DNA from: Haloferax litoreum
GTDB lineage: Archaea > Halobacteriota > Halobacteria > Halobacteriales > Haloferacaceae
Assembly: GCF_009674605.1 (NCBI RefSeq)
Contig: NZ_WKJO01000001.1
Span: 868,001-932,000, forward strand
Length of the DNA stretch: 64,000 nt
Reading direction: 5' to 3'
Shown here: positions 1 through 8,163 of the stretch, one piece after another
Layout: every line of letters starts with the position of its first letter
Position numbering within the stretch: position 1 is the first letter of the stretch
Program-made: the position numbers and the translations under genes
The notes under the pieces: generated by a model
The model's database searches: none
What the model was told of the DNA's origin: nothing
What the model saw: only the letters and a program-made list of their open reading frames with translations

Positions 1-925
1 CGATTTCGTGGAGACGTGCGAGTTCGCCGTCGGCGAAGCGTTCCGGGGTGGCGTCGGCGACGCGGAGGATGTCGCGAAGGAGTTCCTGTCCCTCGTAGCC
101 CTCGTCGTCGAGGAGCGTCGTAATCGTCTTGCGGGCGTCTTTGATGTCGCCGTCGCGGGCGTTGATGAGGAGCGTCTTCAGTTCGTCGTCGAAGCCGACG
201 TCGCCGAGGGCGGCGTGGACCGTAGACATGGTGACTTCGTCCGCCTCGATGGCCGTCCGCTGGGCGGAGAGGATTGCCTTCCGGATGTTTCCGGCGGACG
301 CGTCGGCGAGGAACTGGAGGCCGCCGGCGTCGTAGTCGACGCCCTCAGCGTCGAGGATGTCCGCGACGAGTGCTTCGAGGGCGTCGTCGTCCGGCGCGGG
401 CATCGGAACGGGGAAACACCGCGAGCGAATCGGTGGGATGAGTTTCGAGGGTTGTCGCGTGGTGATGACGAACTGCGTCGTCCGGTGGTGTTGTTCCATC
501 ACGCGGCGAAGCGCCTGCTGGAAGTCTTCGCGGATGGCCTCGGCGTTGTCGAGGACGATGGTCTTGTACTCGCCCGACATGGGGGCGTAACTGGCCGACT
601 CCTTGAGCACGCGGTTTATCATGTCGCGTTTGGCCATGCGACTCCGTCCGTCGAGGAACTGTTCGAAGCGCGGGTCTTGCCGAATCTGCTTTTTCGTCCG
701 GTTGAAGAAGTCCGCGACGTTGAGTTCGATGAGGTCGTTCTCCGGGTCGGCGTGTGCTTCTTCGGCGAGGGCGCGGACCGCGGCAGTCTTGCCGACGCCC
801 GGGGGGCCCTGCACCACGAGGTTCATCGGTTCGTCAACGGCGCGGCGAAGGCGCTCGCGAACCTCCTGCTGTGGGAGGTCGTCGAGTGTCGGCGCGTGCG
901 TCTCGGTCCACAGCGGCGCGTCCAT
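1..925 (-). CDS. rfcC: Replication factor C small subunit, RfcC type (3' end outside window)
   Basis: AAA+ clamp-loader subunit that helps open the PCNA ring and load it on primed DNA. I translated it from the ATG at 925 down to the left edge, 308 residues; the family is usually about 340, so only the C-terminal end is missing. Walker A (GPPGVGKT) is near residues 40-47. The Walker B region reads VLDNAEA near 124-130 instead of the usual DEAD-type box. The arginine-finger SRC motif is near 168-170. The N-terminus (MDAPLWTETHAPTLDDL) is divergent from the main small subunit, which fits the extra small subunit (RfcC) of Haloferax. It is divergent from rnz, as I recall for H. volcanii. Identity as RfcC rather than RfcA is inferred from these differences and the neighbour. 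Confidence 0.9.
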   Translation of the reverse strand, partial: MDAPLWTETHAPTLDDLPQQEVRERLRRAVDEPMNLVVQGPPGVGKTAAVRALAEEAHADPENDLIELNVADFFNRTKKQIRQDPRFEQFLDGRSRMAKRDMINRVLKESASYAPMSGEYKTIVLDNAEAIREDFQQALRRVMEQHHRTTQFVITTRQPSKLIPPIRSRCFPVPMPAPDDDALEALVADILDAEGVDYDAGGLQFLADASAGNIRKAILSAQRTAIEADEVTMSTVHAALGDVGFDDELKTLLINARDGDIKDARKTITTLLDDEGYEGQELLRDILRVADATPERFADGELARLHEI

Positions 926-1090
926 TGGACTGCGGTAACAGTCGGTCGGGTAAGAATCGGTCGGTCCGTCGCGTCACTCACTCGTCGGTCGTCGCGTCAG
1001 CCACGGACCGCCGTCGTGACGGCGAGAGTGGGTGTGAGTAGAGCGAGACGATTCGACGCACGTTTAGCCCCGCCGCTATCAGTATGTGGC

Positions 1091-2023
1091 ATGTCCATGC
1101 GTGCGACCTTCCTCGGGACCGGCGGGGCCGTTCCCACCACGGCGCGAGCGCCGAGCGCGTTTCTCGTGAACCGCGACGGCGAGCGCCTACTGTTCGATTG
1201 CGGGGAGGGGACCCAACGACAGATGATGCGATTCGGTACCGGGTTCGGCATCGGCCACCTGTTCGTCACGCACCTCCACGGTGACCACATCCTCGGCATC
1301 CCCGGCCTGATTCAGACGCTCGACTTCAACGAACGCGAGGGGCCCCTCGCAATCCACGGCCCGCCGGGGAGTAAGCGTCACCTCGAAAAACTCGTCCACG
1401 CCGGGGGCTACCAACCCGGGTTCCACGTCTCGGTCCACGAAGTCCAACCGGGGAACGTCGCCTACAGCGCCGACGAGTACGACGTCCGCGCCTTCGAGAC
1501 CGAACACCGGACCTCCTCGGTCGGGTACGTCCTCGTCGAAGACGACCGACCCGGCCGATTCGACCGGGAGAAAGCCGAGGAACTGGGCGTCCCCGTCGGC
1601 CCCGCGTTCGGCCGCCTCCACAGCGGCGAAGACGTGGAACTCGAAGACGGGACCGTCGTCCGCTCCGAACAGGTCGTCGGCGACCCCCGACCCGGTCGAA
1701 AAGTCGTCTACACGGGTGACACGCGCCCGCTCGATACGACCGTCGAAGTCGCCGAAGACGCCGACTTGCTCGTCCACGACGCGACGTTCACCGACGAGGA
1801 ATCCGACCGCGCGAAGTCCACCGCACACTCAACTGCCCGCGAAGCGGCACGCGTCGCCCGCGACGCCAACGTCCGTCGGTTCGCACTGACCCACATCTCG
1901 GCACGCTACGCCGCGAACCCGAACCCGCTCCTCGAACAGGCCCGAGAGGTCTACCACGGCGACGTGTTCGTCGCCGAAGACGGACAGAAAGTGGACGTTC
2001 CGTTCCCAGACAGTGAAGTCTGA
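1091..2023 (+). CDS. rnz: Ribonuclease Z (tRNA 3' endonuclease)
   Basis: Metallo-beta-lactamase-fold endonuclease that removes 3' trailers from pre-tRNAs. 310 residues, the normal length for the short form. The zinc-binding HLHGDH motif is at residues 61-66, preceded by the conserved FDCGEGTQRQ stretch; a TGDTR motif, HDATF and LTHIS supply further ligands. The reading frame is open upstream to position 8, but homology begins at MSMRATFLGTGG, and a weak TATA-like TTTAG run near 1064-1068 is about 25 nt upstream of the ATG at 1091. That supports a leaderless start here. An internal ATG two codons later (1097) is the only serious alternative. It runs divergently from rfcC. Confidence 0.93.
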   Translation: MSMRATFLGTGGAVPTTARAPSAFLVNRDGERLLFDCGEGTQRQMMRFGTGFGIGHLFVTHLHGDHILGIPGLIQTLDFNEREGPLAIHGPPGSKRHLEKLVHAGGYQPGFHVSVHEVQPGNVAYSADEYDVRAFETEHRTSSVGYVLVEDDRPGRFDREKAEELGVPVGPAFGRLHSGEDVELEDGTVVRSEQVVGDPRPGRKVVYTGDTRPLDTTVEVAEDADLLVHDATFTDEESDRAKSTAHSTAREAARVARDANVRRFALTHISARYAANPNPLLEQAREVYHGDVFVAEDGQKVDVPFPDSEV

Positions 2024-2061
2024 CTGAAAATTAGAGTACGGTCGTTGCCGAAATCCACGGC

Positions 2062-2454
2062 TCAGACCATTCGAACGCGCTCGACGTGGAGCTGAACGAC
2101 CGGTGAACAGTGGTCGGACATCTCGGTCGCGAATTTGTGGCCGTTCTCACAGAACGTGTTTGGTTTTCGACCCGTCGGCCCACAACATCCAAAGAAGGAG
2201 GCGTACTCCTTGGGAGGGGCGGCCTCTAGCCGGTCCATCATGATGATGTCGTCAGGGTTCAACAGGTAATCTCCCTCGACGTCGTAAAATATGTGGTCCG
2301 GCGAACCGACCACGTATCTCCCCTCAGGCACGTACCCTTGCTGCTTCTCGCGGTGAACCGACCACCCGTCTTCGCAGAGTTGGCTCTCGTCCCGAAGAAG
2401 AGCTACGTCGTTCGAGACTCGAACACCACACTCCTCGCAGACGAAATGGACCAT
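2062..2454 (-). CDS. Hypothetical Cys-rich protein
   Basis: 130 residues, not recognised. It opens with a CEEC pair (residues 6-9) followed by a further cysteine at about 27, and later has FFGCCGPTGRKP, a CENGH and a DHC, so two zinc-binding knuckles are plausible. The middle is acidic and aromatic (PDHIFYDVEGDYLLNPDD). No membrane segment or signal is visible. It is a single gene convergent with rnz and divergent from the PhzF-like gene. The clean acidic haloarchaeal composition over the whole length suggests a real gene. Its function cannot be read from the sequence; the zinc role is inferred only from Cys/His spacing. Confidence 0.7.
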   Translation of the reverse strand: MVHFVCEECGVRVSNDVALLRDESQLCEDGWSVHREKQQGYVPEGRYVVGSPDHIFYDVEGDYLLNPDDIIMMDRLEAAPPKEYASFFGCCGPTGRKPNTFCENGHKFATEMSDHCSPVVQLHVERVRMV

Positions 2455-2584
2455 TTGTTGTGGAGTTGAGATAATCGTGCAAATATGTTTTGCTGGGTTC
2501 GGCCAGCGCGTTCACCGCAGTGCCGTTGGGACGTTCACCCACGGAGCAGGCACGCTTTTCTCGTCGCCACACGCATCGCCCGAC

Positions 2585-3460
2585 GTGCCAACCAACGCCT
2601 TCCACATCGTGGACGTGTTCGCGACGGCGACGTACGCTGGGAACCAGCTCGCCGTCTTCGAAGACGCCCATTCGCTCACAGACGACCAGATGGCCGCGCT
2701 CGCAAAGGAGATGAACTACTCCGAGACGACGTTCATCGAAGGCGGCAACCCGGACGACGGCTTCGACGTTCGCATCTTCACACCCGGCGGAGAGATTCCG
2801 TTCGCCGGCCACCCGACGCTGGGAACCGCCGCGGTCCTGCGTGAACACTTCGACGCCGGGGACGAGGTGACGCTGAACCTCGGCGTCGGTCCGATACCGG
2901 TCGAAGTCCGCCACGAGAACGACGACGACGTGTACTGGATGACGCAGAACACCCCCGAATTCGGCGACGAACTCGACCACGAGACGCTCGCTGAGGTCCT
3001 CTCACTCGACGCGTCCGACCTCGACACCGACTGGCCGGTGCAGGTCGTCTCGACTGGCCTGCCCGCGGTGATGATTCCGGTCCGCAACCGCGACGCACTC
3101 GCTCGAATCGAAGTCGGCCTGCCCGCGTACAGAGCGTTCTACGACGACGTGGGCGTGGAGAACCTCTTTCCCTTCTGCCCGGACCCGCGCGACGAGGCTA
3201 ACGACTTCGCGGCGCGGATGTTCGCTCCGGGACACGGCGTCCCCGAGGACCCTGCGACGGGGAGCGCGAATGGGTGTTTCGCGGGGTACCTCGCTCGGCA
3301 TCAGTACTTCGGTGACCGAGAAATCGAGGTGACCGTCGAACAGGGGTACGAGATGGGTCGTCCCTCGCACCTCTCCCTCGAAGCGGAAGACGAGGGCGAC
3401 AAGATAGCCGTCCGTGTCGGTGGATGCGTCGAGTTCGTCGCGGAAGGGAATCTCGTCTGA
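2585..3460 (+). CDS. PhzF family isomerase-like protein
   Basis: 291 residues from a GTG start that begins PTNAFHIVDVFATATYAGNQLAVF, the typical N-terminus of the PhzF/YddE family (diaminopimelate-epimerase fold). The glutamate of the MNYSETTFI motif near residue 45 corresponds to the general acid/base, and EIPFAGHPTLGTAAVL near 75-90 and GVPEDPATGSANGCFAGYL near 220-240 are the two signature loops. The frame is open farther upstream, but that extension lacks homology. Members often act as isomerases in secondary metabolism or metabolite repair; the substrate here is unknown. It is single and not in an obvious operon. Confidence 0.87.
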   Translation: MPTNAFHIVDVFATATYAGNQLAVFEDAHSLTDDQMAALAKEMNYSETTFIEGGNPDDGFDVRIFTPGGEIPFAGHPTLGTAAVLREHFDAGDEVTLNLGVGPIPVEVRHENDDDVYWMTQNTPEFGDELDHETLAEVLSLDASDLDTDWPVQVVSTGLPAVMIPVRNRDALARIEVGLPAYRAFYDDVGVENLFPFCPDPRDEANDFAARMFAPGHGVPEDPATGSANGCFAGYLARHQYFGDREIEVTVEQGYEMGRPSHLSLEAEDEGDKIAVRVGGCVEFVAEGNLV

Positions 3461-3482
3461 ACAGGGTGGCAAAAGGAGATGG

Positions 3483-3827
3483 TCAGTCTCGATGGTCGTC
3501 GCAAACCGGGTTGAACCCATCGTCAAGGAGGACGACGGGTACGCCGAGGACGACCCACTCGCGGACGTAATGGCGGACTGTCGTCGCGGGCGCGTCGCAC
3601 TCGACGCAGGTCACATCGGGTTCGGCCGCGTCCGATTCGAGTATCCGTGTCCGCGGCCCGAACGTCGTCCGCGAGTACGCCGGTCGTTTGCGGAGCAGGA
3701 GGCCCATCCCCACGACGACGACGAGGGCGACCAGCGGGAAGACGAACCGGCCCGCACTCGTCCGTGCGAGTGCGCCGACGAAGGCCAAGAGAACGACCAC
3801 GACGACGAGTTCGCGTCGGAGTCGCAT
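3483..3827 (-). CDS. Small membrane protein downstream of SPFH gene
   Basis: 114 residues with two predicted membrane segments near residues 5-23 and 27-45 (VVVVVLLAFVGAL and FPLVALVVVVGMGLLL). A soluble C-terminal part follows, containing a CVEC pair near 74-77 and a terminal CDDH, so a small zinc site is possible. Its ATG overlaps the TGA of the upstream SPFH gene by one base, so the two are translationally coupled. SPFH proteins are often encoded with a membrane partner (NfeD-type in other organisms), but this one does not look like NfeD. No family was recognised; a partner role is inferred only from the overlap. Confidence 0.75.
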   Translation of the reverse strand: MRLRRELVVVVVLLAFVGALARTSAGRFVFPLVALVVVVGMGLLLRKRPAYSRTTFGPRTRILESDAAEPDVTCVECDAPATTVRHYVREWVVLGVPVVLLDDGFNPVCDDHRD

Positions 3828-4801
3828 CAGGCCGAACTGGTGGTCGTCTGCGACCTGTTCGCCGACTCGGTGGAAGACGAGGACGAAGAGGACGAAGACG
3901 ATGTCGAGGCCGACCCGTCACTGTCGAGCGACCGCACGAACTGCGGGTAGCCGTCCCCACCGACCGGGATGTACACCGTGTCAGTCTCGTCTAACTTCTC
4001 GATGTACTTCTGGGCGAGCACCTCGTCGGACAGCGACTCCGAGACGATGCGATTCGCGTCCGCTTCACCCTGCGCCTCGATTCGTTTGCGCTCTGCTTCG
4101 AGTTCTTCGACGGCCAGTTCGTCTTGCTTCTGTTGGCGACGCTGTTCCGTGATTTCCTTCTGTTCGACGGCCTGCGCGTACTCGGCGGGGAGTTCGACGT
4201 TACGAATCTGGACCGCTTCGAGGATGAGGCCGGCCTCTTCGAACTCCGCACCGAGTTCTCGTTCGGCGGCGGCCTTCAGTTGTGTCTGGCCCTCGCCAGT
4301 GTAGATGACGGTGACCGGGAGACGGCCTGCTTCAGTGCGGAGGACAGACCGAATCGACGGCCGGATGAGACGCTCTTCGGCAGATTCGACCGTCCGGTAG
4401 TTCTGGTAGAACTTGACCGCTTGCGCGGCGTCGACACGGTAGCGGACCGTCACGTCGATGTCGGTTCGAAGGCCGTCCTGTGTGAGGACGGTGATGGCGT
4501 CGTCACCCTGTCGTTCACCTTCGCTGGTGGACGAGGACATGGTGTACGACTGCGGGCGAACCGAGAGGGAGACGGTGGACTGCGAGACGGGGTTGACGAG
4601 GTGCGCGCCGGGGTCGAACACGGTTCCGGTCGTCGCCCCCCACTTCTTGACTACCTTCACGTTCCCCTCTTCGACGGGTTCCCACGCGAGGAGGCCCGCA
4701 ACGGGGGCAGCGACGAGGAGGAGGGCAATGCCAGCAATGAGGACGATTCGCGTCAGCGACCGGGGGGTCACCGACGGCGGGTCGGGGATATCAGCACTCA
4801 C
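3827..4801 (-). CDS. SPFH/band-7 (prohibitin-like) membrane protein
   Basis: 324 residues. One membrane helix at about residues 17-41 anchors the protein, followed by a band-7/SPFH domain (GNVKVVKKWGATTGTVFDPGAHLVNP through the RTEAGRLPV and LPAEYAQAVEQKEITEQ segments). Then comes a charged coiled-coil rich in E, Q and R at about 205-250 that usually drives oligomer rings. The C-terminal 25-30 residues are a low-complexity run dominated by serine. The family organises membrane microdomains and binds membrane proteases; the partner here is unknown. The following small membrane gene overlaps it by one base and is probably its partner. Confidence 0.88.
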   Translation of the reverse strand: MSADIPDPPSVTPRSLTRIVLIAGIALLLVAAPVAGLLAWEPVEEGNVKVVKKWGATTGTVFDPGAHLVNPVSQSTVSLSVRPQSYTMSSSTSEGERQGDDAITVLTQDGLRTDIDVTVRYRVDAAQAVKFYQNYRTVESAEERLIRPSIRSVLRTEAGRLPVTVIYTGEGQTQLKAAAERELGAEFEEAGLILEAVQIRNVELPAEYAQAVEQKEITEQRRQQKQDELAVEELEAERKRIEAQGEADANRIVSESLSDEVLAQKYIEKLDETDTVYIPVGGDGYPQFVRSLDSDGSASTSSSSSSSSSSTESANRSQTTTSSA

Positions 4802-4911
4802 GTGTCGATATTATGCTCACTTGATTTGTTACTTTCGTGTCAACCCCGGTCACAATCGACAGCCGAGGTCACGAATCGGTGGTGTCCAGCGCGAGACACC
4901 CCGGCGTGGAG

Positions 4912-4918
4912 TATATAT
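4912..4918 (+). promoter_or_regulatory. TATA box for the DUF460 gene
   Basis: The run TATATAT has its centre about 27 nt before the GTG at 4942. In haloarchaea transcription starts about 25-27 nt after the box centre, so the mRNA would begin at or next to that GTG. This decides the start of the DUF460 gene and makes the in-frame GTG at 4837, upstream of the box, unlikely. Confidence 0.7.
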
Positions 4919-4941
4919 TCGGTGCGTCCCTAGTCGCCGTC

Positions 4942-6936
4942 GTGAACGACCGGACGAGTGCGCTCGACTCGGTCGTCTTCGGCGTTGACATCCAGAGCGG
5001 TGACGTGCGCGGCGACGCCCCGTCGTACGCCCTCGTCGTGTTGGATACCCGAGACACCGAGTCAGACGAGGTCCGAATCGAACGAGACGTCGTCTCCTTC
5101 CGCAAGTTACGTCGCCTCATCGAGCGCGACGAACCAGCCATCGTCGCGACGGACAACATGTACGAACTCGCGACGGACAAAGACGATCTCGTTCGCTTCC
5201 TGCGATGGCTCCCCCACGAGACCAGACTCGTACAGGTCACGGGGGCCGAACGGCCCGAGCCACTCTCCCGAGTGGCGTCGCGGCACGGCGTCCCCTACGG
5301 GAAAGAGCCGATGAAAGAAGCCGAAGCGGCGGCCAGACTCGCCCTCGCGAACGTGGGCTACGAAGTCGCCGCCTTCGAGAACACGACCACAGTGAAGGTC
5401 TCCCGCGGTCGGTCGACTGGCAAAGGTGGCTGGAGCCAAGACCGCTACACGCGACGGATTCACGGGTCTGTCAAACAACAGTCTCGCGAAGTCGAGGCGG
5501 CACTCAAGGAGGCGAACCTCGACTTCGAACACGACGTGACCGAGAAGTACGGCGGGTACTCACAGGCATTGTTCACGGTCGAAGGCCGGCCACAGGATAT
5601 CCCCGTCTCCTCGCGTCGCTCCGGTGACACCCGCATCGAAATCGAACGTGAGCGTCGCGACGGTATCGAGTTCGAACCACTCGTCAAACGGCGTGACCGC
5701 GTCATCGTCGGCATCGACCCCGGAACGACCACCGCCGTCGCCGTCGTCGGACTGAGTGGCCGCGTCCTCGACGTCCATTCCACCCGAACCGCCGACACCG
5801 CCGCCATCATCGAATGGCTCATCGAACGCGGCCGACCGAGTCTCGTCGCGGCCGACGTGAATCCGATGCCCGAAACCGTAGAAAAATTCCGCCGGAGTTT
5901 CGACGCCGCCGGGTGGGCCCCACCGAGCGACATCCCGGTGGACGAAAAACTCCACCGCACCCGTGAGGCGAACTACGAGAACGACCACGAACGCGACGCC
6001 CTCGCGGCCGCACTGTTCGCCTTCGACGCCCACGAAGACCAGTTCGAACGCATCTCGCGGAAGGTGCCTGCCGATGTGGACCGCGAAGAGGTCATCTCGC
6101 GCGTCCTCACGAGCGAGGAGTCCGTCGAGGCCGTCCTCCGCGGGATGAACGACGACGGGGGAGACACGGGCACCGACGACACCGACGACACCCCCGAACA
6201 ACCTGAAATATCCCCCGAAGAACGGCAGATTCGCGACCTGAAGTCGCGCGTGAATCGTCTCGAATCTCACGTCGAAGACCTCAATGAGACCATCGACGAG
6301 AAGAACGAAATCATCGAGGAGTACAAGAAAGAACTCTCAGACGCCCGCCGCGAAGAGCGCCGTGAGGCCCGCGAACGCCGTGAGGTGAACCGCCTCGAAC
6401 GCGAAAACGGGAGACTCGAACGAGAAATCGACTCGCTCGAAGCCGAGAACGAAGAACTCGCAGAGAAACTCGACCGCCTCAAATCGCTGTGGAAACTCGA
6501 CCACTCGAACTTCGCGGACGTGAACACCGATGGTAACCTCGTGCCGGTGAAAATCGTCGAACAGTTCACCAACGGGGCGCTGGACCACACCGTCGAAGAG
6601 TACGGTATCGCCAGCGGCGACGTGGTCTACCTCCGCGACGCCAGCGGGGCGGGCCGGACGACGGCCGAACGACTCGCCGAGTTCGACCCTCGCGTCGTCC
6701 TCCGGTCTGGAAACCTCTCGGACGCCGCAGACAAAGTGCTCTACGAGGCAGAGATTCCGGTCGCACCCGCCGACGGCACGACGATTCAAGAGATAGACGA
6801 ACTCGCCGTCGCCCGCGAGTCAGAGATACAGGCGGCTATCGACGACTGGGAGACCCGCGTCGAAGAACGCCGGAAGGAAGACAGAAAGTCGATGGTAGAC
6901 CAGATTATCTCCGAACACCGGGCAGAAAAGCGGTGA
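4942..6936 (+). CDS. DUF460/COG2433 protein with two RNase H-like parts and a coiled coil
   Basis: 664 residues from the GTG placed by the TATA box. The N-terminal part (VVFGVDIQSGDVRGDAPSYA near residues 9-28) looks like one RNase H-fold strand set. A second, clearer RuvC/YqgF-like part begins at VIVGIDPGTTTAVAVVG (about 254-270), with a candidate catalytic Asp near 259. It continues with an AADVNP near 303 and an acidic NDHERDALAAALFAF near 346-360. A strongly charged coiled coil follows at about 430-513, then a C-terminal domain of about 150 residues. The family is archaeal and annotated as a predicted RNase H-like nuclease; substrate and activity are unknown to me. It stands alone between the SPFH gene and the AT-rich island. 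Confidence 0.85.
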   Translation: MNDRTSALDSVVFGVDIQSGDVRGDAPSYALVVLDTRDTESDEVRIERDVVSFRKLRRLIERDEPAIVATDNMYELATDKDDLVRFLRWLPHETRLVQVTGAERPEPLSRVASRHGVPYGKEPMKEAEAAARLALANVGYEVAAFENTTTVKVSRGRSTGKGGWSQDRYTRRIHGSVKQQSREVEAALKEANLDFEHDVTEKYGGYSQALFTVEGRPQDIPVSSRRSGDTRIEIERERRDGIEFEPLVKRRDRVIVGIDPGTTTAVAVVGLSGRVLDVHSTRTADTAAIIEWLIERGRPSLVAADVNPMPETVEKFRRSFDAAGWAPPSDIPVDEKLHRTREANYENDHERDALAAALFAFDAHEDQFERISRKVPADVDREEVISRVLTSEESVEAVLRGMNDDGGDTGTDDTDDTPEQPEISPEERQIRDLKSRVNRLESHVEDLNETIDEKNEIIEEYKKELSDARREERREARERREVNRLERENGRLEREIDSLEAENEELAEKLDRLKSLWKLDHSNFADVNTDGNLVPVKIVEQFTNGALDHTVEEYGIASGDVVYLRDASGAGRTTAERLAEFDPRVVLRSGNLSDAADKVLYEAEIPVAPADGTTIQEIDELAVARESEIQAAIDDWETRVEERRKEDRKSMVDQIISEHRAEKR

Positions 6937-6991
6937 GACGCGTCGAATCCGGTTTCGATTGAATCGGGTGGTGCTGTTGAAGTTACAAGTA

Positions 6992-7028
6992 GCTAATAGT
7001 TTGGTGAGGCTGTGCTGAATAGAGAGAG
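6992..7028 (+). repeat. Palindromic repeat, partial copy F
   Basis: The 37-bp segment GCTAATAGTTTGGTGAGGCT followed by GTGCTGAATAGAGAGAG aligns base for base with 20259-20295, with only scattered mismatches. It carries only the right-hand part of the repeat family (GTGCTGAATA then AGGG-like). It lies 55 nt after the stop of the DUF460 gene, at the point where the sequence turns AT-rich, and so marks the left edge of the sulfation island. Confidence 0.7.
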
Positions 7029-7169
7029 TATCTTTTGCACCTTCCTATTTCTATCTTCAGTAAACGCTGTACTATGGGGTTTGAGCTAATCTTGAAAGCG
7101 TGCAACGGGCTACCGTAATTCTTACTTACCCACGATGTGGTTGTTGACCCGAATTAGAGAAGACCAATA

Positions 7170-8057
7170 ATGACAGACGATAGACTCCCCAACTTTCTCC
7201 ATATCGGGGCACAGAAGGCTGGATCAACCTGGATACATTTTGCTCTGAAAGAACATCCAGAGATCTTCATGCCAGATAATGATAATGTTGGCTTCTTCGA
7301 TACCTATTACCACCGGGGTGACAATTGGTATCAAAAACAGTTCGATGAGTACGACGGAGAAAAAGTAATAGGAGAGGAATCACCGGGATATATCAAGCAC
7401 CCTTTGGCTCCTCAACGAGCTGCAGATTTGATTCCAGACGCCAAGATCGTATTATGTGTTCGGAATCCAATGGATCGTGCGTACTCTCAATGGTGGCACG
7501 CGCAGAAAAATTGGACAAACACTCCTTTTGAATATACCATGAATTATCATGCGGCAAATAGTGCAATCATAGTACCTGGGTTTTATGATTATCACATTTC
7601 TCGATGGGAAGAATACTATCCATCTGATCAGATAAAAATCGTTTTCTTCGACGATTTTACCTCAGATAACAAATCATTTATTCAGGATATTTACGGATTC
7701 CTTGACGTAGACGACAAGTATTCTCCCTCTATCGTTGGGAAAAGAATCAAAGCGGGTGAAGACCTCAACGAGCCAGGTGCCTTGTATCGTTCTCGTAGGC
7801 GTATCCGTAACAGCATTTCTGAACATAGCCCAGACATAATCAGGGACAACATTTTACGCCCAATGTATAACAGATTTGCCGGTACTGTGTTTGATGGCTA
7901 TCAAAAACTAATCACCCCGATCGGTAGATCAGGTTACCAAGAGGGAATGGATCCTGAAACACGTCAGGAGTTAGAAAAGATATATTACGAATCTATAAAG
8001 AATCTAGAAGAACGGACGGGGAGAAACCTCGACCACTGGTTTGAATATGCGGTATAG
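7170..8057 (+). CDS. PAPS-dependent sulfotransferase
   Basis: 295 residues of the sulfotransferase fold (PF00685/PF13469 type). The 5'-phosphosulfate-binding loop reads GAQKAGSTW near residues 13-21, and the 3'-phosphate-binding motif reads VRNPMDRAYSQWW near 97-109 with Arg98 and Ser106. No signal peptide is visible, so it should act in the cytoplasm or at the inner membrane face, moving sulfate from PAPS to a sugar, lipid or protein acceptor that cannot be read from sequence. The downstream genes make PAPS. Base composition is unlike the surroundings: 21 of 60 bases at 7501-7560 are G or C, against 38 of 60 at 18961-19020 in the thermosome gene. This suggests horizontal transfer. Confidence 0.9.
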   Translation: MTDDRLPNFLHIGAQKAGSTWIHFALKEHPEIFMPDNDNVGFFDTYYHRGDNWYQKQFDEYDGEKVIGEESPGYIKHPLAPQRAADLIPDAKIVLCVRNPMDRAYSQWWHAQKNWTNTPFEYTMNYHAANSAIIVPGFYDYHISRWEEYYPSDQIKIVFFDDFTSDNKSFIQDIYGFLDVDDKYSPSIVGKRIKAGEDLNEPGALYRSRRRIRNSISEHSPDIIRDNILRPMYNRFAGTVFDGYQKLITPIGRSGYQEGMDPETRQELEKIYYESIKNLEERTGRNLDHWFEYAV

Positions 8058-8163
8058 GCACACCGTGGGTCATGCCAGAGATGCATAGTTATTAAGTGGC
8101 ACTGGTGGCTGTCGTCCTCTTTCAAACCAATTAACTGGATCGGCCAAAGCTAATCTAGTCAGA

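Noticed and set aside
8-1090. Long plus-strand open frame joined to the start of rnz
   Set aside because: It is the shadow of the rfcC gene on the minus strand; high GC leaves it open. RNase Z homology begins at 1091.
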